Of a stretch of 64,000 nt of DNA, positions 20,686-32,538 are shown in pieces. The stretch's first letter is position 1. The number at the start of each line of letters is the position of its first letter. The translations under genes and the position numbers were made by a program. The stretch spans positions 1,461,695 to 1,525,694 of the forward strand of contig NW_011887298.1 in NCBI RefSeq assembly GCF_000151315.2. Direction: 5' to 3'. Source of the DNA: Capsaspora owczarzaki ATCC 30864 (taxonomy: Eukaryota; Opisthokonta; Filasterea). The notes under the pieces were generated by a model. It had not been told where the DNA came from. It did not search any database and worked only from the letters and a program-made list of their open reading frames with translations.

Positions 20686-23600
20686 CAACAACTGTTGCTG
20701 GCGTTGCTGGAATGCGCGCGCCGCAGCGGCAGCTGCTGCAACCGCTGCTTGCTCTTGAGCCTCGCGCTGCGCTTGTTCAAGCTTTTGCTGCTGCAACAAG
20801 AGCTGTGCCTGCTTTTCCTGCTGCTGGCGTTGGAGCTCCATCTCGAATATGGCGCGCTGGGCGGCCAATTCTGCTTGCTCTTGCTGCATTCGAGTGCGCC
20901 ACGCTTGCGCCTGGCTAAAGGCATATTGCTGCTGCTGCAGGTGCTGTTGCTGGGTCAGTTGCGACTGCTGTTGCTGCACAGTGAACATGTCGTCATTGTT
21001 TGATGCGAGCGGACTGAGCGGCAGGCTTGGAGCGTTGCCCAGAGGCGTGTGAAGCGATGATGGAGAGGCTGGCACGGTGGGCAGGGGTGTCAGATTGAGC
21101 GTCAGGGCAGACGAAGGGGTTGTCGGGACGCTGGGAACGGTCGGAGTGGACGGGACGGACTGCTCGCGCAAGGCAGAGGAGAGGCGAGCTCGCTGCAAAT
21201 CTCGCGACTTGCTGCGTCGAACAAACATGTCTGCACCCGCCAGGGCGTGCCGATCGAGTGCCTCTCCAAGCTGGCAGTAAAAGTCCACGCCTTGGCCAAT
21301 TTTCCGCTGAATGTCCATGAAAACGTCAAACGCAGTCATGATGGAAGCCACCGTCTGGTCGCGCTTGGCGCGCACCTCCTGCTCCGCGTTGCCTCGCTGA
21401 GAAGTGACGAAATTGGCATTTTCCGCGGTAATCTCGCGCATCAGCACATCCTCCGTCTCATTGGAAGCAAACTGCTGGTCCACCATCGTCGTGTACTTTT
21501 GCAGCTGGCTCGCAACAATCTTCTTGCGCTCTTTCGTGTTGACGCCAGCGGCAAGTAATGCAGAGCGCGGGTTGTCGGTCGACGCGAGACGCCGGGCGTC
21601 GTCGAGCAGCTTTTTGCGAGTCATTTGCAGCGTCGTCACTCTGGACATGAGTGAACGGAGCTTGGCGATCGAGGGGTCCTCGGTCGCGGCAGTGTCGAGC
21701 AGGTTTGCCGCCGGCAGCGCTGCCAAAATCCCATCGGGGCCGGCGCACAGCATGCGGATGCTGTCGCGAGTCGAGTCAAGCAAGCCCACAAGCGCCTGAT
21801 CGGACGCTTGGGCTTCGGTCAGCTTGCCTTCCAAGATGCGCACATCCGATCGCAACGCGTCCAAGGCGTTTGCATCAACGGTCGTGCGTGTCCAACGATC
21901 AGCGCCATGCTCTCGCAGCGCTTCTTGCTCGGCGTCTTCGTCGCGCTGAATGGCAGCTTTGAGATTGGAGATTGAGTCGGTGGCCTTGGAGGCAACCTGC
22001 TGCAGAGCCTCAAAGCCGTGCTGAATGCTCGAAAGGCCGCCTGCCGTGATGGCTTGCTTGGATTTTGTGATGAGCAGCTCTGGAAGCGCATACGGCTGCC
22101 CAATCTCATCAATGGCGCGCGGCAATCGCATCGCGTCCAACATGCGGGTCATGGCTGCATCACGCTCGGCCAGCTGCGACGACATTTTGCGCACAATCTC
22201 GTTCGCTTCCTCGCGGTAGGCGAGATTGGCCTCCTCGACGTGCGTCGGGAAGAGATTGGGGAAGAGCTCCTGGCGGTCTTCCAGCATTTTGATGACAAAG
22301 GCCCGTGGCTCAAACGGGGTCACGTTGGCCAAAATGGACCCCTTGATCTCGGGCAGGGCAGACACGGGGGTTTCCGTGACGTGGTAGACATTGTCATTGT
22401 CCTTCTGGGCTTGTTGCAGCGCTCGCGTGATGGAGTGAAGGTGCAAGGCGACGGCTTCCGCAAGCGTGTTTTGTACCTGCTGCAAGTTCGTGGTGACTGC
22501 TCCCGCCACACCCATAGCACCCGCCGCCGCCGACGACGAGGAGGAGCTGCTCAAACCTGCTGCAGACTTCTTCTTGTCGGCCTTGGAGTCGGCAGACTTG
22601 TCTGGCTTTGCATTGAGAATCTGCGAAGCCTCTTGGATGAACTGGTGCGCAAGACGGAGTCGCGCAAGCTCAACCCCGTACTGTTCCTCGGCAGTGGTGC
22701 CAGCTGTGGTCACCGCCGCCATCGCGCCCTGGTGCTGCGTCACAGCGCGGTACATGCGTGCCTTGGTCTGGATGATCTTGACCCAGGCCTTGTCAATCAC
22801 GTCGACAAGCGGCGCGGCAGCAAACGCAGTCGCAATGTCATCGTAAAAGGCCGCCGTTTGGGCAGCCACCTTGCAGACGACAGAAGGCTTGAGGTGGTCC
22901 ATGGTAGATTTCATGAGGAAGCATTCCTGGGCTTGTGCCTGTGGGGGGGGGGAACGCGCGAGGTCAAGCGAGAGGCGAAAATCACAAAAACAAAACAAAA
23001 CCGACCATGGAAAAAAAAATGAACAACAAGCGAAGCTTAGAGCAACAAATCACCTCAGCTCAAGGAGAAACCGCAGGGGGCAAATCGTTACCATCATCAA
23101 GTTGCGGAAGGCGCCAATGAAATCGCGCGAAATGTCGACGGTGGGGGCATGAAGAAAGTTTTCACCAATGTACTTGCAAACGCCTGCAGCAAACTGGAAG
23201 AGGGATGCCTGGTGCTTGAGGCCTTCGGACGTGGTATGGTCGGAGCGAACAGCGACTTGGGACGAGATGGCGACGAGGTTGAACAGGGTGCAAGCCTTCT
23301 CGTAGGCGACGCTAAACTGCTTGACCGACTTGCCCGTGAGCAGATCTGTCCAAGTGAATGGCATCCGCACGCCGTGCTCGTTCAACGGGAATCTCAGTTC
23401 GAGGCGTTCGAGCTGAGCATAGTAGTTCAGGATGGCGATTCTGCGATTTGTTGAAAAAAAAGAGGTTTAGTCTGAGCGTTTCTAAAAAAATCGAGCTGTT
23501 GCCTGTGTTTTCTGTTTTTTTTTTTTACCTGCCATTCTCAGAGCGAGCGACGCTGACCACTGCGTCGTCTCGAATACGCTGCAGCCGAGCAAGGTCTGTT

Positions 23601-23792
23601 GCGTATGGCGCTGGGTCTTGCTTGAAGTCTGACTGAATGTACCTGTTAAAATCCAAAAATCAACTCAGAATTAGCTCGAACAAAGCAAAAGCATTCAACA
23701 AACCAAAGTGTCACATCTCAACTTGAAAATCGCATTCGACATTGAGAAATATTTGAGACAAAGAGAGAAGAAAATAATAAGAAAGCAAGTAG

Positions 23793-23826
<34 letters not shown>

Positions 23827-24132
23827 GAACTTTTGTTGTCATCAAAAAACAAAAAACACTTGTTTTTGAGCGGACGAACGAGAAGCATAGCGAACGAGAC
23901 GAGACGAGACGAGTGACGGAAGAAGACACGATTGAGCGCTGTCTTTGGAAGTTGGAAGCGGAGAGAGAGGCAGAGAGACTGACCGCTTCAAGGCAGAGGC
24001 AACGTCGAGCGCGTCGGCCTTCTTGAGCTCGACTCCAGTCATCAGCGAGCCGTCGTTCAGCGGCGCAGACCCAGACCCCGCAGCAGCGGCAGCGGCAGAG
24101 GCAGACGACAGATCAGCGTCCGTGCCTGACAT
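18307..24132 (-). CDS. PDCD6IP: ALIX/PDCD6IP-like Bro1-domain protein with very long Q-rich tail
   Basis: Exons 23984-24132, 23529-23642, 23092-23440 and 18307-22938 give 1747 aa, twice the length of human ALIX (868). The Bro1 domain (residues about 30-400) is clear: GVELKKAD, FPLNEHGVRMPFTWTDLL, YEKACTLFNLVAISSQVA, GLKHQASLFQFAAGVCKYI, PTVDISRDFIGAFRNLM and AQAQECFLMKSTMD. The V domain follows (LPRAIDEIG, LLITKSKQAITAGGLSSI, ADRWTRT) to about residue 730. ALIX binds CHMP4/ESCRT-III through Bro1 and acts in endosomal sorting, cytokinesis and membrane repair. From about residue 790 to the end the expected proline-rich tail is replaced by about 950 residues rich in Q, S, Y and P, with long CAG/CAA runs near 20600-20690. 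Intron phases agree throughout, and the acceptor before exon 4 is preceded by a C-run. Confidence 0.9.
20600..20690. repeat. CAG/CAA (polyQ) repeat in the ALIX tail
   Basis: An almost continuous run of CAG and CAA codons on the minus strand encodes about 27 glutamines, followed by alternating Q-M codons near 20587-20606. Mixed codon use suggests selection on the peptide or an old, stabilised repeat. Confidence 0.9.
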
Positions 24133-25058
24133 GGGTGCTGGGTGGCGGGAAGTGAAGTGGAGGGGGGTGGTCGAGTGCGAACGACGAGAATTTCAGGGGA
24201 AAAAGGAGGAGGGTTTGGATTCTGAGGGGGAAGGAGTGAACGCGGGGTGTGTGTGTGTGTGTGATTGAACAGAAACAGAGAGTGGATTGAACTGGAGATA
24301 CAAAATGAAAACGGAGAAAGAGAGAGAGAGAGAGAGGATCGATGAGAGCTCGCAGCGTTGTTCGACGTAGATGAGTGCTCGACTGGGACGCTCTGTCTGC
24401 GATTTGCAGTTGGATCAATGATCTACTCCCATCCCCCTATCAACTTTGTTGTCAAATCTCAGTTGTTCTGGAATTGGGCGAATGGAGGTGGTATCAGTCT
24501 CTTCGTTGGTTTCATTTTCAGCAAAAAAAAGCAAGGATGAGGTTTGTTTTCCGCTGCTGCTCTGCACAACCAGACATTACTACCGCCTCCAGATTGTGTG
24601 GTTGAGTGTAGTTATGTGTGTGTGGTAGAGGGCAGTGGAGGAAAGGGGAGGGACAGGGGGGGGGGGGTAGAGATCTCGCCATTGAGAGCCTTACGGGACG
24701 TCTGGACTCTCCTCGCGCGAATGTGCTTTTGACTGCGCTGTAGCATTGCGGCATTGCGACGATATTGATGGGAGTGTGAGTGTGTGAGTGTGTGAGTGTG
24801 TGAGTGTGCTGAGCAAGCCGCCATTGAGCGCCAAAACGCCGAGATCCCTCACTTCTCGCTCGCTCTCCCTCACTCATCGCTGTGACTGCGTGGTGTCCCT
24901 CATTCAATGCTAGCCCCATTCTCTCTATACTACGGGGGCTCAGAGTACGAGAGCGAGTCCTGAAACCCCCGTTGATCGTTGATCGTCGTTCATGGATCGA
25001 CTTTTTTGACCTTACGCACACTCACACACGTTCTATCTCGTCCGATGCTTGACCTGCA
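24133..25058. promoter_or_regulatory. Divergent promoter region of ALIX and SmD2, with probable SmD2 first intron
   Basis: A 0.9-kb stretch between divergent genes. Left of about 24536 it should hold both promoters and contains GA-rich and GT-rich repeats (near 24250 and 24320). The right part probably holds the first intron of SmD2. It includes a G run at 24657-24668 and repeated gtgtgagtgtgt near 24775-24810. No other gene is seen. Confidence 0.4.
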
Positions 25059-25408
25059 GCGAGGTGGACAAGTCGCAGATGAGCGAGGCCGAGCTCGCCC
25101 AGCACGAGAAGGAGGAGTTTGAGAAGGGCCCATTGAGCGTCCTGACCAAGGCCGTGCGATCGAACGCGCAGGTGTTTATCAACTGCCGCAACAACAGGAA
25201 GCTGCTTGCTCGCGTCAAGGCATTCGACCGCCACTTTAACATGATCCTCGAGGACGTCAGGGAGTTCTGGACCGAGGGCACGCGCGCCGGCAAGGGCAAG
25301 ACCAAGTCAAAGCCAGTCAACAAGGATCGGTTTATCAGCAAGCTCTTCCTCCGCGGCGACAGCGTCATTATCATCCTGCCAAACCCAAGCCAGGCCACTG
25401 CTCAATGA
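25059..25408 (+). CDS. SNRPD2: Small nuclear ribonucleoprotein Sm D2
   Basis: The frame covers nearly all of SmD2. It aligns with human SmD2 from [12 protein letters not shown] (human NKPKSEMTPEEL) through [55 protein letters not shown] and IIILPNPSQ. SmD2 is one of seven Sm proteins forming the ring on U1, U2, U4 and U5 snRNAs, so it is essential for splicing. The exon begins just after a cttgacctgcag acceptor at 25058, in phase 2. A candidate first exon is the 5-base ATGAG at 24537-24541 with donor gtttgt, giving [14 protein letters not shown]. If instead translation starts inside this exon, the first ATG is at 25079. The body is certain; the start is not. Confidence 0.9.
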
Positions 25409-25636
25409 TGATCAAACTCCAGCACTCTTCGTGTTTGCAGTTTTGTTTTGGGCGGTCTTGTTTGGTTAAGTGAGGACGGAGGATTGTTCGTTTTCGACCA
25501 AACCGTCTCGTTTTGGTGGCGCGCTGAGATCCTCAGAGTGTCTATTTCAAGGGCCTTTGTCGTGTTTCTCTCTGCGCTTGGGCGAATTCGGTTGGCCATC
25601 TCCCTCTTTCCTCCTCCTTGTCTCGTTTCCTATTGC

Positions 25637-25669
<33 letters not shown>

Positions 25670-25958
25670 TCTGTGAGAATTATTTGTCGCCGTGTTGCTG
25701 TGTTTGTGGTGTCGTTGTTAGCACATCTACTATTGTCATACCACTGATCTCTTACTCGTAGTAGCGTGAATTGAACCAAAGAACTCGCAAGCTCTGAAAT
25801 CCCATCTCCATGCACGTAGCCGAAAAAGCAGAAAAGACTTTAGTGAAACAAAGACATACACACATCAAAGCAAAGATCATCTCGAAATAAAACGCAACAC
25901 TTAAAAGGTTGGCTGAAAAACCCAAAATAAACTACAAGGCAAGAGTAAATAATAACGA
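25409..25958. other. Intergenic, tail-to-tail between SmD2 and CASD1
   Basis: A 550-bp stretch holding the 3' ends of two convergent genes. A (TTG)n run lies at about 25636-25668, and AATAAA occurs near 25887. No gene is recognised. Confidence 0.55.
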
Positions 25959-28900
25959 TTAATAATGTTGGTACGTCTCAGTGTTGGCCTCGAGAGCCTG
26001 GCGAAGCATCCACCAGACGCCGCAGAACACGAGAAGGCCGCAAAAGCGCGAAATGACGGCGCGCGTGTTGTCGCCTGGCGCAAGCAAGCTGACAATCAGC
26101 GCCGAGCTGTCGGAGGCAACCTCACTGACGGCAACAAACAGGCCGGTGGTGAAGGCGGCGTTGAGCAAGCGCCAGAAGCCACTGGTGCCGGGGATGAGCA
26201 CCAGAATGCCCTTCGTGTCGGCCGCGAGCCAGATGTGGAACTGGAGAAGGAAGAGTTCCAGCGAGAGCTGGCCAATGTAGGCAAAGAAGCGGCTGTACAC
26301 AGCCCGAGACCTGCCGGTCAGGTTGCGCAAAAAGGCAAAAGCGGCCACGAGGAAGGGCGACGAGAACGTGTGAATGTAGTTGCAGTAGGCCTTGTCCGTG
26401 CACGAGCGTGTGAACATGATGTACCAGCAAAAAATGCCAATCGACACAATGGACAGGATGGCCGAAGTGGCCGTGTTGAAAAGCAGACCCGAAAGCAGAG
26501 GGCCGGGAGGAGGCGGGGTTGTTCCAGGGCGAACTGCTGGTTGGTTGTCGTGGATGACGCCGTGCGACTTGGCGATTTGGTAGGCGTAGGCAATGAGCAT
26601 GCCATGAGCGACGATCTGCAATGTAGAAGCAAAGATAAAAATGATGAGAGCGAACTCAAACAATGCGATGCAGTAGAACGAGAGAACAGGCAAACACCAC
26701 CAACAACAACAACAAAAAAAGAACCAGCCGGAAAGATCCGTACAAAGCAATCGAGACCAGAGCGGAAGCGCCACTCGTACAGACTGTCGCTCACGCTGAA
26801 CAGCTCCTTGATCGGCCACCAGTCAAACAGGAACTGGAAGATGGGAAAGTCGTCGGCACTGGTGCTCTTGTAGTTGCCGCTGAACGGCAGCCAGACAATG
26901 GAGCAGATGGTAAAGAGCGCGAGGATGCGAGCTGGCGCATCGAGACCCGGGAAGCGCTTTTGCACGGCAGGAATGGACGGGAATGCCATGATGGCATACA
27001 CGACAAGGAACCAGAAGCTGGAAAGCGGGACAAAGTAGTAGAATTGGTAGGGCTTGTCCATGACCATGCACAGGCCGATGGTGAGAACGTTCAGACGCGT
27101 GAGCACCTGGATGATGCGCGTGATGCCAAACTGCTTCTTGGTGTAAAAGAAGGTAAAGTGGCCAAAGCCAGTCAGGAAGAGGTAGCTGGCAACAAAGACG
27201 CGCACAAGCATGTAGAGCGGCAGAACGGAGCTGCCGCCAAGGAAGTGGTAGATCAAAAAGACAATCTGCATCCAGCCCTTCCACTCGTCTGTCTGGTCGC
27301 GACTCAAAAAGGTCGGCGCCGTCTTGACATGGGTGAGTGTGCACCACCCAGCAACGAACATGACGCCAATCGACGCAATCAGGTCAAAGTGGGTGTAAAT
27401 CTTGCGTTCCTTGGGGAAGATGTGGGTGCGGTCACACAGGAATGCAAAGACAAGGACGAGGCCCAGCTGGGCCACAGGCATGGCAACGCTCAGCAGGTTT
27501 GGCGACGACAGCATGTGGCGCGCACGAGCCGTGGCCCCGAATGCAGACTCTGCGCCCGACGCAACTGCGCCACCGGTGTGGTGACGGGCGGCATACGAGC
27601 CTCCGAGCCAGCACACGAGCGCAAACAGCACGACGGCAAAGAAGACGTACTGCAGACCAGTGAGGGCGGGGTAGGGTGCGCAGCACGTCACGTCGTCGGG
27701 ACGGTCCCAGGCTTCGTGACGACGGTTGCAGAAGGCGTTGAGAATGACGTTCAGTTGCGCTTGCACGGCGGCGTCGGGAAAGTGGACGCCGTCGGTAGAG
27801 TCCTCGGCAAACGCCTTGCCAATGCTGCCAATGCTGCGAGAAATGAGCATGTTGGGCGCCAGGAAGCCGCCCTGCGTGGCAAGGTCGGCCGTGTGCGGAA
27901 GATCCGGGACAATCAAAGGCTCGAGCGCGAGGCGACCCGCGCGGTGCGGCAGGGGCTGCTGGTCGAGGTTGCCACCGCGAGCGCTCTCTTCCGCGCGCTC
28001 GTGCAAGCTGTGGGCAAAGTCCTCGGCCACGGGCAAAACGGCCTGGTTGAATTGGGCAATGCGCTCGTTCGTGATGGCCTGGCGATCGGGCCGGAGGTTG
28101 GCTTCGTTGACATTGAGAGTGACGCCCCAGAAAATGTCCAGATCCGCGCTGCTCTGTTCCCAGAGCGAGGAATGGGCGTCAAGCCACTTGGCACTGACCC
28201 CGGGACGTGGGCGGTCGCCCGCAGCATGGCCGTCGAGATCATTCAGGAATTGCAGGGAATCGCGATAGACTTCGGTCAGCTGCTGCTCGACCTGGTCGGG
28301 GGTGATCAAATCGCGCACATCCCAAAGGCCGACGCCGTGCACAAGCAAGCTCGGGCGCGTGAAGGCGCCTTGCGGTGCTGTCGTCGTGCCATCGTCTGCT
28401 TGCTGCGCATCGTCCAACAGGTTTGGGTTGTGCTCGCCGGCAAGCAGCAGGCGGCTGGAGATGGTCGCCAGGGACTGGTTTGCGACAAACGGAAGCCACA
28501 GAAAGTCAAGGGTGACGTTGTGACCGTGCCTGTTGAGGCCGAGCTCGTGTGCAAACGTCAAGTCCGAGTTGACCTTCTTGCCCGGGACGAGCATCGGGGA
28601 CGGGGTGGCAACGGTGACGGACATGTCCGTGTGGTAGTCCTGCTGCGTGACTTGCGGGACGGCGCTCTTGTCGAGCAGGGCAATCATGCCAAGCCAGAGT
28701 TGCCGCGCGCGCGAGTCGCCAGCAAAGACAATGCGTCGCCCGGCGAGACAGGCGTGCGCAGCTGTTGCGGCCGAGCCAAACTCGCGCGCCATGCAGCCCT
28801 GTGGGCGCCACGACTTTGCGCCTGACTTTGGGTTGATCTGGACGCTTCCCTCTGCGTTGAGCAGGTAGTTGCACGAGTCGTATCCTGTTTCGAGGTTGAG

Positions 28901-29614
28901 TTGGATGGAAGAGCGACAACGGTGAGTGTCAGTGAGTGTCAGTATTGCGACTTCCTCCTCCTCCCCCCCCTCCTTTCTTTGATGATTTGGGGGGTGGCTA
29001 GTCTTTGACTGAGTTTGAATGAGGCTGTTGGGTTTTGTTGAGGGTCGGTGGTCAGGGGTCGGTGGTCAGGGTGGGAGTGAACTGTGAAGGATTTGGATTC
29101 GCCGTGTGCTCAATCTCTCTCTCTCGATCTCCCCACTCAAGCGCTCCATTCCACTCGTGCGCGTTCATCACAGAGTAGAGTGCTGCTGCTTGTCCTGTAC
29201 CCAGCCACTGCTCCCCCTACTCCCACTCCCACTCCCACTCTCTCCCATTCCCCTCCCCAGCAACAGCAATAAAAAGTATAAAAATCAAAAAGAGCCATCC
29301 CGCCCACTCTGCTTTCAACCGAAGGGGAAGGACCACAACCGCTCCCCCCCTCAACTGCCCCATCTCGCTCTGAAGAGTGGTGAACGCAATTCAAAATGGA
29401 CCTGCTTGCCTGAGGAGAGGCGGAGGAGGTGCAGCACGAGGAAGACGGCCGCGGCAATCAGAAGCCCGCGCTTGACCTGCGGCCACGACACACCGCCCAC
29501 CAACGAGGACAGCCCAGCAGAGGACGATGAGGAGTTGTTGTTGTTGTTGCGTGCTGCAATCATCGCAACCATCCGCTCGCCGCCGGCAGTCGACACGGGC
29601 AGAGACGCCGACAT
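25959..29614 (-). CDS. CASD1: CASD1-like sialate/glycan O-acetyltransferase
   Basis: Exons 29410-29614, 26744-28884 and 25959-26615 give 1000 aa (human CASD1: 797). An N-terminal hydrophobic segment near residue 53 (GLLIAAAVFLVLHLL) anchors a luminal PC-esterase/SGNH domain. It shows YDSCNYLL, then the nucleophile block IVFAGDSRARQLW near residue 121, and the Asp-His pair in DSTDGVHF. The C-terminal half is the multi-pass acyltransferase region, with stretches close to human CASD1: RDQTDEWKGWMQIVFLIYHF, MDKPYQFYYFVPL and LLQFHIWLAADTKGILVLIP. In animals CASD1 transfers acetyl from acetyl-CoA to CMP-sialic acid in the Golgi; fungal relatives acetylate capsule or wall glycans, so the acceptor here is unknown. 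Intron 1 appears to be GC-AG (CAG|GCAAGC), the only donor that keeps the frame with the conserved next exon. Confidence 0.9.
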
Positions 29615-29946
29615 GATTGGGCAAGGAGAGAGCTGACTGACTGAGAAAGTGAATAGAAAAAGTGAATAGAAAAAAAAAGAGAGACTGAATGAGTTTGGAG
29701 ATGGACAGTTCAGTCATGAGAAGGGGAAAAGGGGAATAAGGGAGGATGCAGCGATAGGGCATGGAAATCAAGCTCATGCAAACAAATGGAGGAAAACGCT
29801 CGCTGCACCCAACTGCCAACAAGCGCCGTGCTCTTTCACAAATGGCAAACTTTAATAAAGTAACAAAACGAGATCATGGTTGCAATACAGACAAGGGGTG
29901 CAGCGGCACCGCCTTCCTGAGAAACTGTGGAAAAACCTGGCTTGGT
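29615..29946. other. Intergenic, CASD1 5' flank / gamma-tubulin 3' flank
   Basis: A 332-bp interval between two minus-strand genes. It contains the CASD1 5' UTR and the 3' UTR of gamma-tubulin, with TTTATT near 29850 as a minus-strand polyA signal. Nothing else is recognised. Confidence 0.5.
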
Positions 29947-32339
29947 TTACTGACCAGACCCACCGGCACCTGCAGTACTGGCAGGAAGCCGCGTTCCATA
30001 GGTGGCATAATCCGCACGCTCGGCAGCCTTGTACTCGTCAATCACTTGCTGAACAATCTCACTGTAGAATGAAGAAAAAAAATCATGGGCCAAAACCCGC
30101 AGTCAGCCGCTTGCCTCCACTTTCTGCATATGCCCAGGCCCAAGCCTCAGTCCCACTGCAGCCGCGACTCACCGCGAAGAATCAAACTCATCCAAGCTGT
30201 CGCTGAACATGGGTTCTTTGCGGAACTGGTCCATATAAGCCTCGCGCTTTCGCATCTTGTCGTATTGCCGGCAAGTTCGTTCAAAAAGCTGCATCAATAT
30301 GATGCGGTTCAAAGAATAAACGTTAATCCAGAGCCCACCAAGCAGCAGCAATACCTATTTGAAACAAAAAGAAAAGCTCACCGTATGGATACTCGTGTGA
30401 TTCGCTAGCATCAACCCGCTGACGCGGTTGGTACTTTGAATGTAGGGAGACTGGTTTGACAGGGCGACTTGAATGCTTGCGGGACCCCAGAGAATGAACT
30501 GCGCCAGCTTGCGCTCTCGGATGCGTTGCAACGACTTGTGCACTTGCGTCGGATCGACTTCGCCTTGGATAATGTTCAAGATTGAAATGTAGACGCCAGT
30601 GCGAGTAGGAGTCGACACCATGATGTTTTTGGGCTGCAGCAACCGACGCATGACGTCGAGAACGGTAGTTTTGCGCACGCTTGACTGTAAATCCGAAAAC
30701 AGAAGAACAAAACAAACCAAAATGGCGTCAGCGCGCTCCAATGATGCAGGACACACTGACATCCAGAAGGAAAGCAACACTAAACGCAAGCAAAAAACAA
30801 ACCGAATGTTCCGTCGAAAGAGGTGTGTAGCCAGACGTGAGGAAGTGCAATCGAGGGGTCGGGACGAGGTTGGCGACCAAGCCCACCATGTCGTTGTTCA
30901 TGTAGCCAGGATAGCGCAGGGTTGTCGTGCTTGCTGCCATGACCGTTGATACCTGATGTGTGAAATCGCCGGGGCACAGTGGTTTGAAAATGAGGGTGGG
31001 GGAGACAAACGCGGCACAATTCCCAACTGAGCCTACTCACCAGTTGATTGACTTCAGTAAAGCTCGGCTTCTCCACGTGCAAACGATCTGCTGCAATGCG
31101 GTTGAGCGCCGTGTTGTCCAGCACGTTCTGCCAAAAGAAAAGAAGGAAAAAGTCAACCAAAAACCAGACAAAACCACATCACGCAATTGGAACCATCCTA
31201 CTCACCACACAGTCAGCATTCAACGTCAGTCGCTTCAGCGTCAAGATGCTGTTGTATGGCTGCACAACGACGTCTGACATTTCCTCTTGATTCGGAAAGA
31301 CAGAGTACGTTTGCACAAGCTTTTTCGGGTAGCGATCGTTCAACCGCTCCAAGAGGTACGATCCCATGCCTGAGCCGGTTCCACCAGCAATAGCGTGTGT
31401 CAGCACAAAGCCCTGTTGTGCAAAAGAGTTGTCGAGTGAGACACGGCGATGCTGAGCTCGGGTGCAAATGCAAAAGTTTTTTTTTTCGTACTTCCAAGCT
31501 GTCGCTGTTATCGGCCTCGCGATCCAGAATGTCAATGACATCGTCGTGTACAACGTCGCCTTGACGGTAGCCGCTGGCCCAGTTGTTACCTGCACCGCCA
31601 CCGTCCGCCGACATGAAGACATTCTCCTGGTTGTACAGATTTGCATATGCGCTCGTTTTGATGCTATTGATAACGCGTGGCTCCAAGTCCATGAGAATGG
31701 CTCGCGGAATATAGTGATCGTCGTCAGCCTGTCCCCATTGATATTGATGTCCGTGATGAGGGTTGCGAGTTGGAGGATTAGTGAGTGAGTGAGCATTGGA
31801 GCAAGAGCTCGCCACCTCATCCCCCGACTTCCCCAGCCCTCTCTTGCCGACGAACAAAGAGACTGAATGGGCCGACTTACCTGATAGAAGAAGACGTCCT
31901 TGCGATCCGTGCCTTCGACGGCAAAGTCCTCGAGGCGACCCGACGGGTTGATGCCGTGCTCGACGCAGAGCTGCTTCCAGAACTCCATTCCGACTGCCAT
32001 CCAGCAAAGCACACACGAGTGAGACGCGTTCATTTGCCAGGGTCTCAAAGCGCTGCATTGGAAGGCCAGTTCGGACGGCGGCAAAGCGACGAGGCAACAA
32101 CAAAAAAAGGTTGGGATTTTGGCGGGAAAAACAAGACCGAAAAGCCATTGTTTGTTCAATCTCAGTCACTTCTCACTGCGTCAGCAGGTGTTCGAGGTGC
32201 GGGAAGTGCAAAGTTCAGCATGGAAGACAGGCATTGAAAATTGGCGGGATGCAGAGGAAGCGGAGTGTGGTGGTGGTGGTATTGGCTTACTCTGGTTGCC
32301 GCATTGGCCAAGCTGCAGCGTGATGACTTCGCGCGGCAT
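29947..32339 (-). CDS. TUBG1: Gamma-tubulin
   Basis: Nine exons (32291-32339, 31881-31993, 31492-31728, 31206-31412, 31041-31127, 30803-30952, 30382-30684, 30173-30288, 29947-30061) give 458 aa; human is 451. It starts [16 protein letters not shown] and keeps gamma-specific stretches: [22 protein letters not shown], the GTP-binding loop [73 protein letters not shown] and [20 protein letters not shown]. It nucleates microtubules as part of gamma-tubulin complexes at the microtubule-organising centre. All introns are short, with gtaag/gtgag-type donors. The loop after MVST is a few residues shorter than in animals, and the tail is G/S/A-rich. Confidence 0.97.
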
Positions 32340-32538
32340 CTCAGAAAACGAAGGGGTGGGGGAAAAAAAAAGACTGAGATCAAAAAATTGTATAGAATTG
32401 GAATTGGGAGACGAGTGAACAAAGCAAAAGGTATCGAATTGAAATAAAAGTGGAACAAACATTGAATTACAAACTAAAAGTACAAGGATTGTCATGATGC
32501 ACGCAACAACATCAAAGAGGTCAAAGAAAGGGCTGTGG

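Noticed and set aside
20155-21003. Leucine-rich plus-strand frame opposite the ALIX tail
   Set aside because: It is the antisense of CAG/CAA repeats (CTG/TTG read as Leu).
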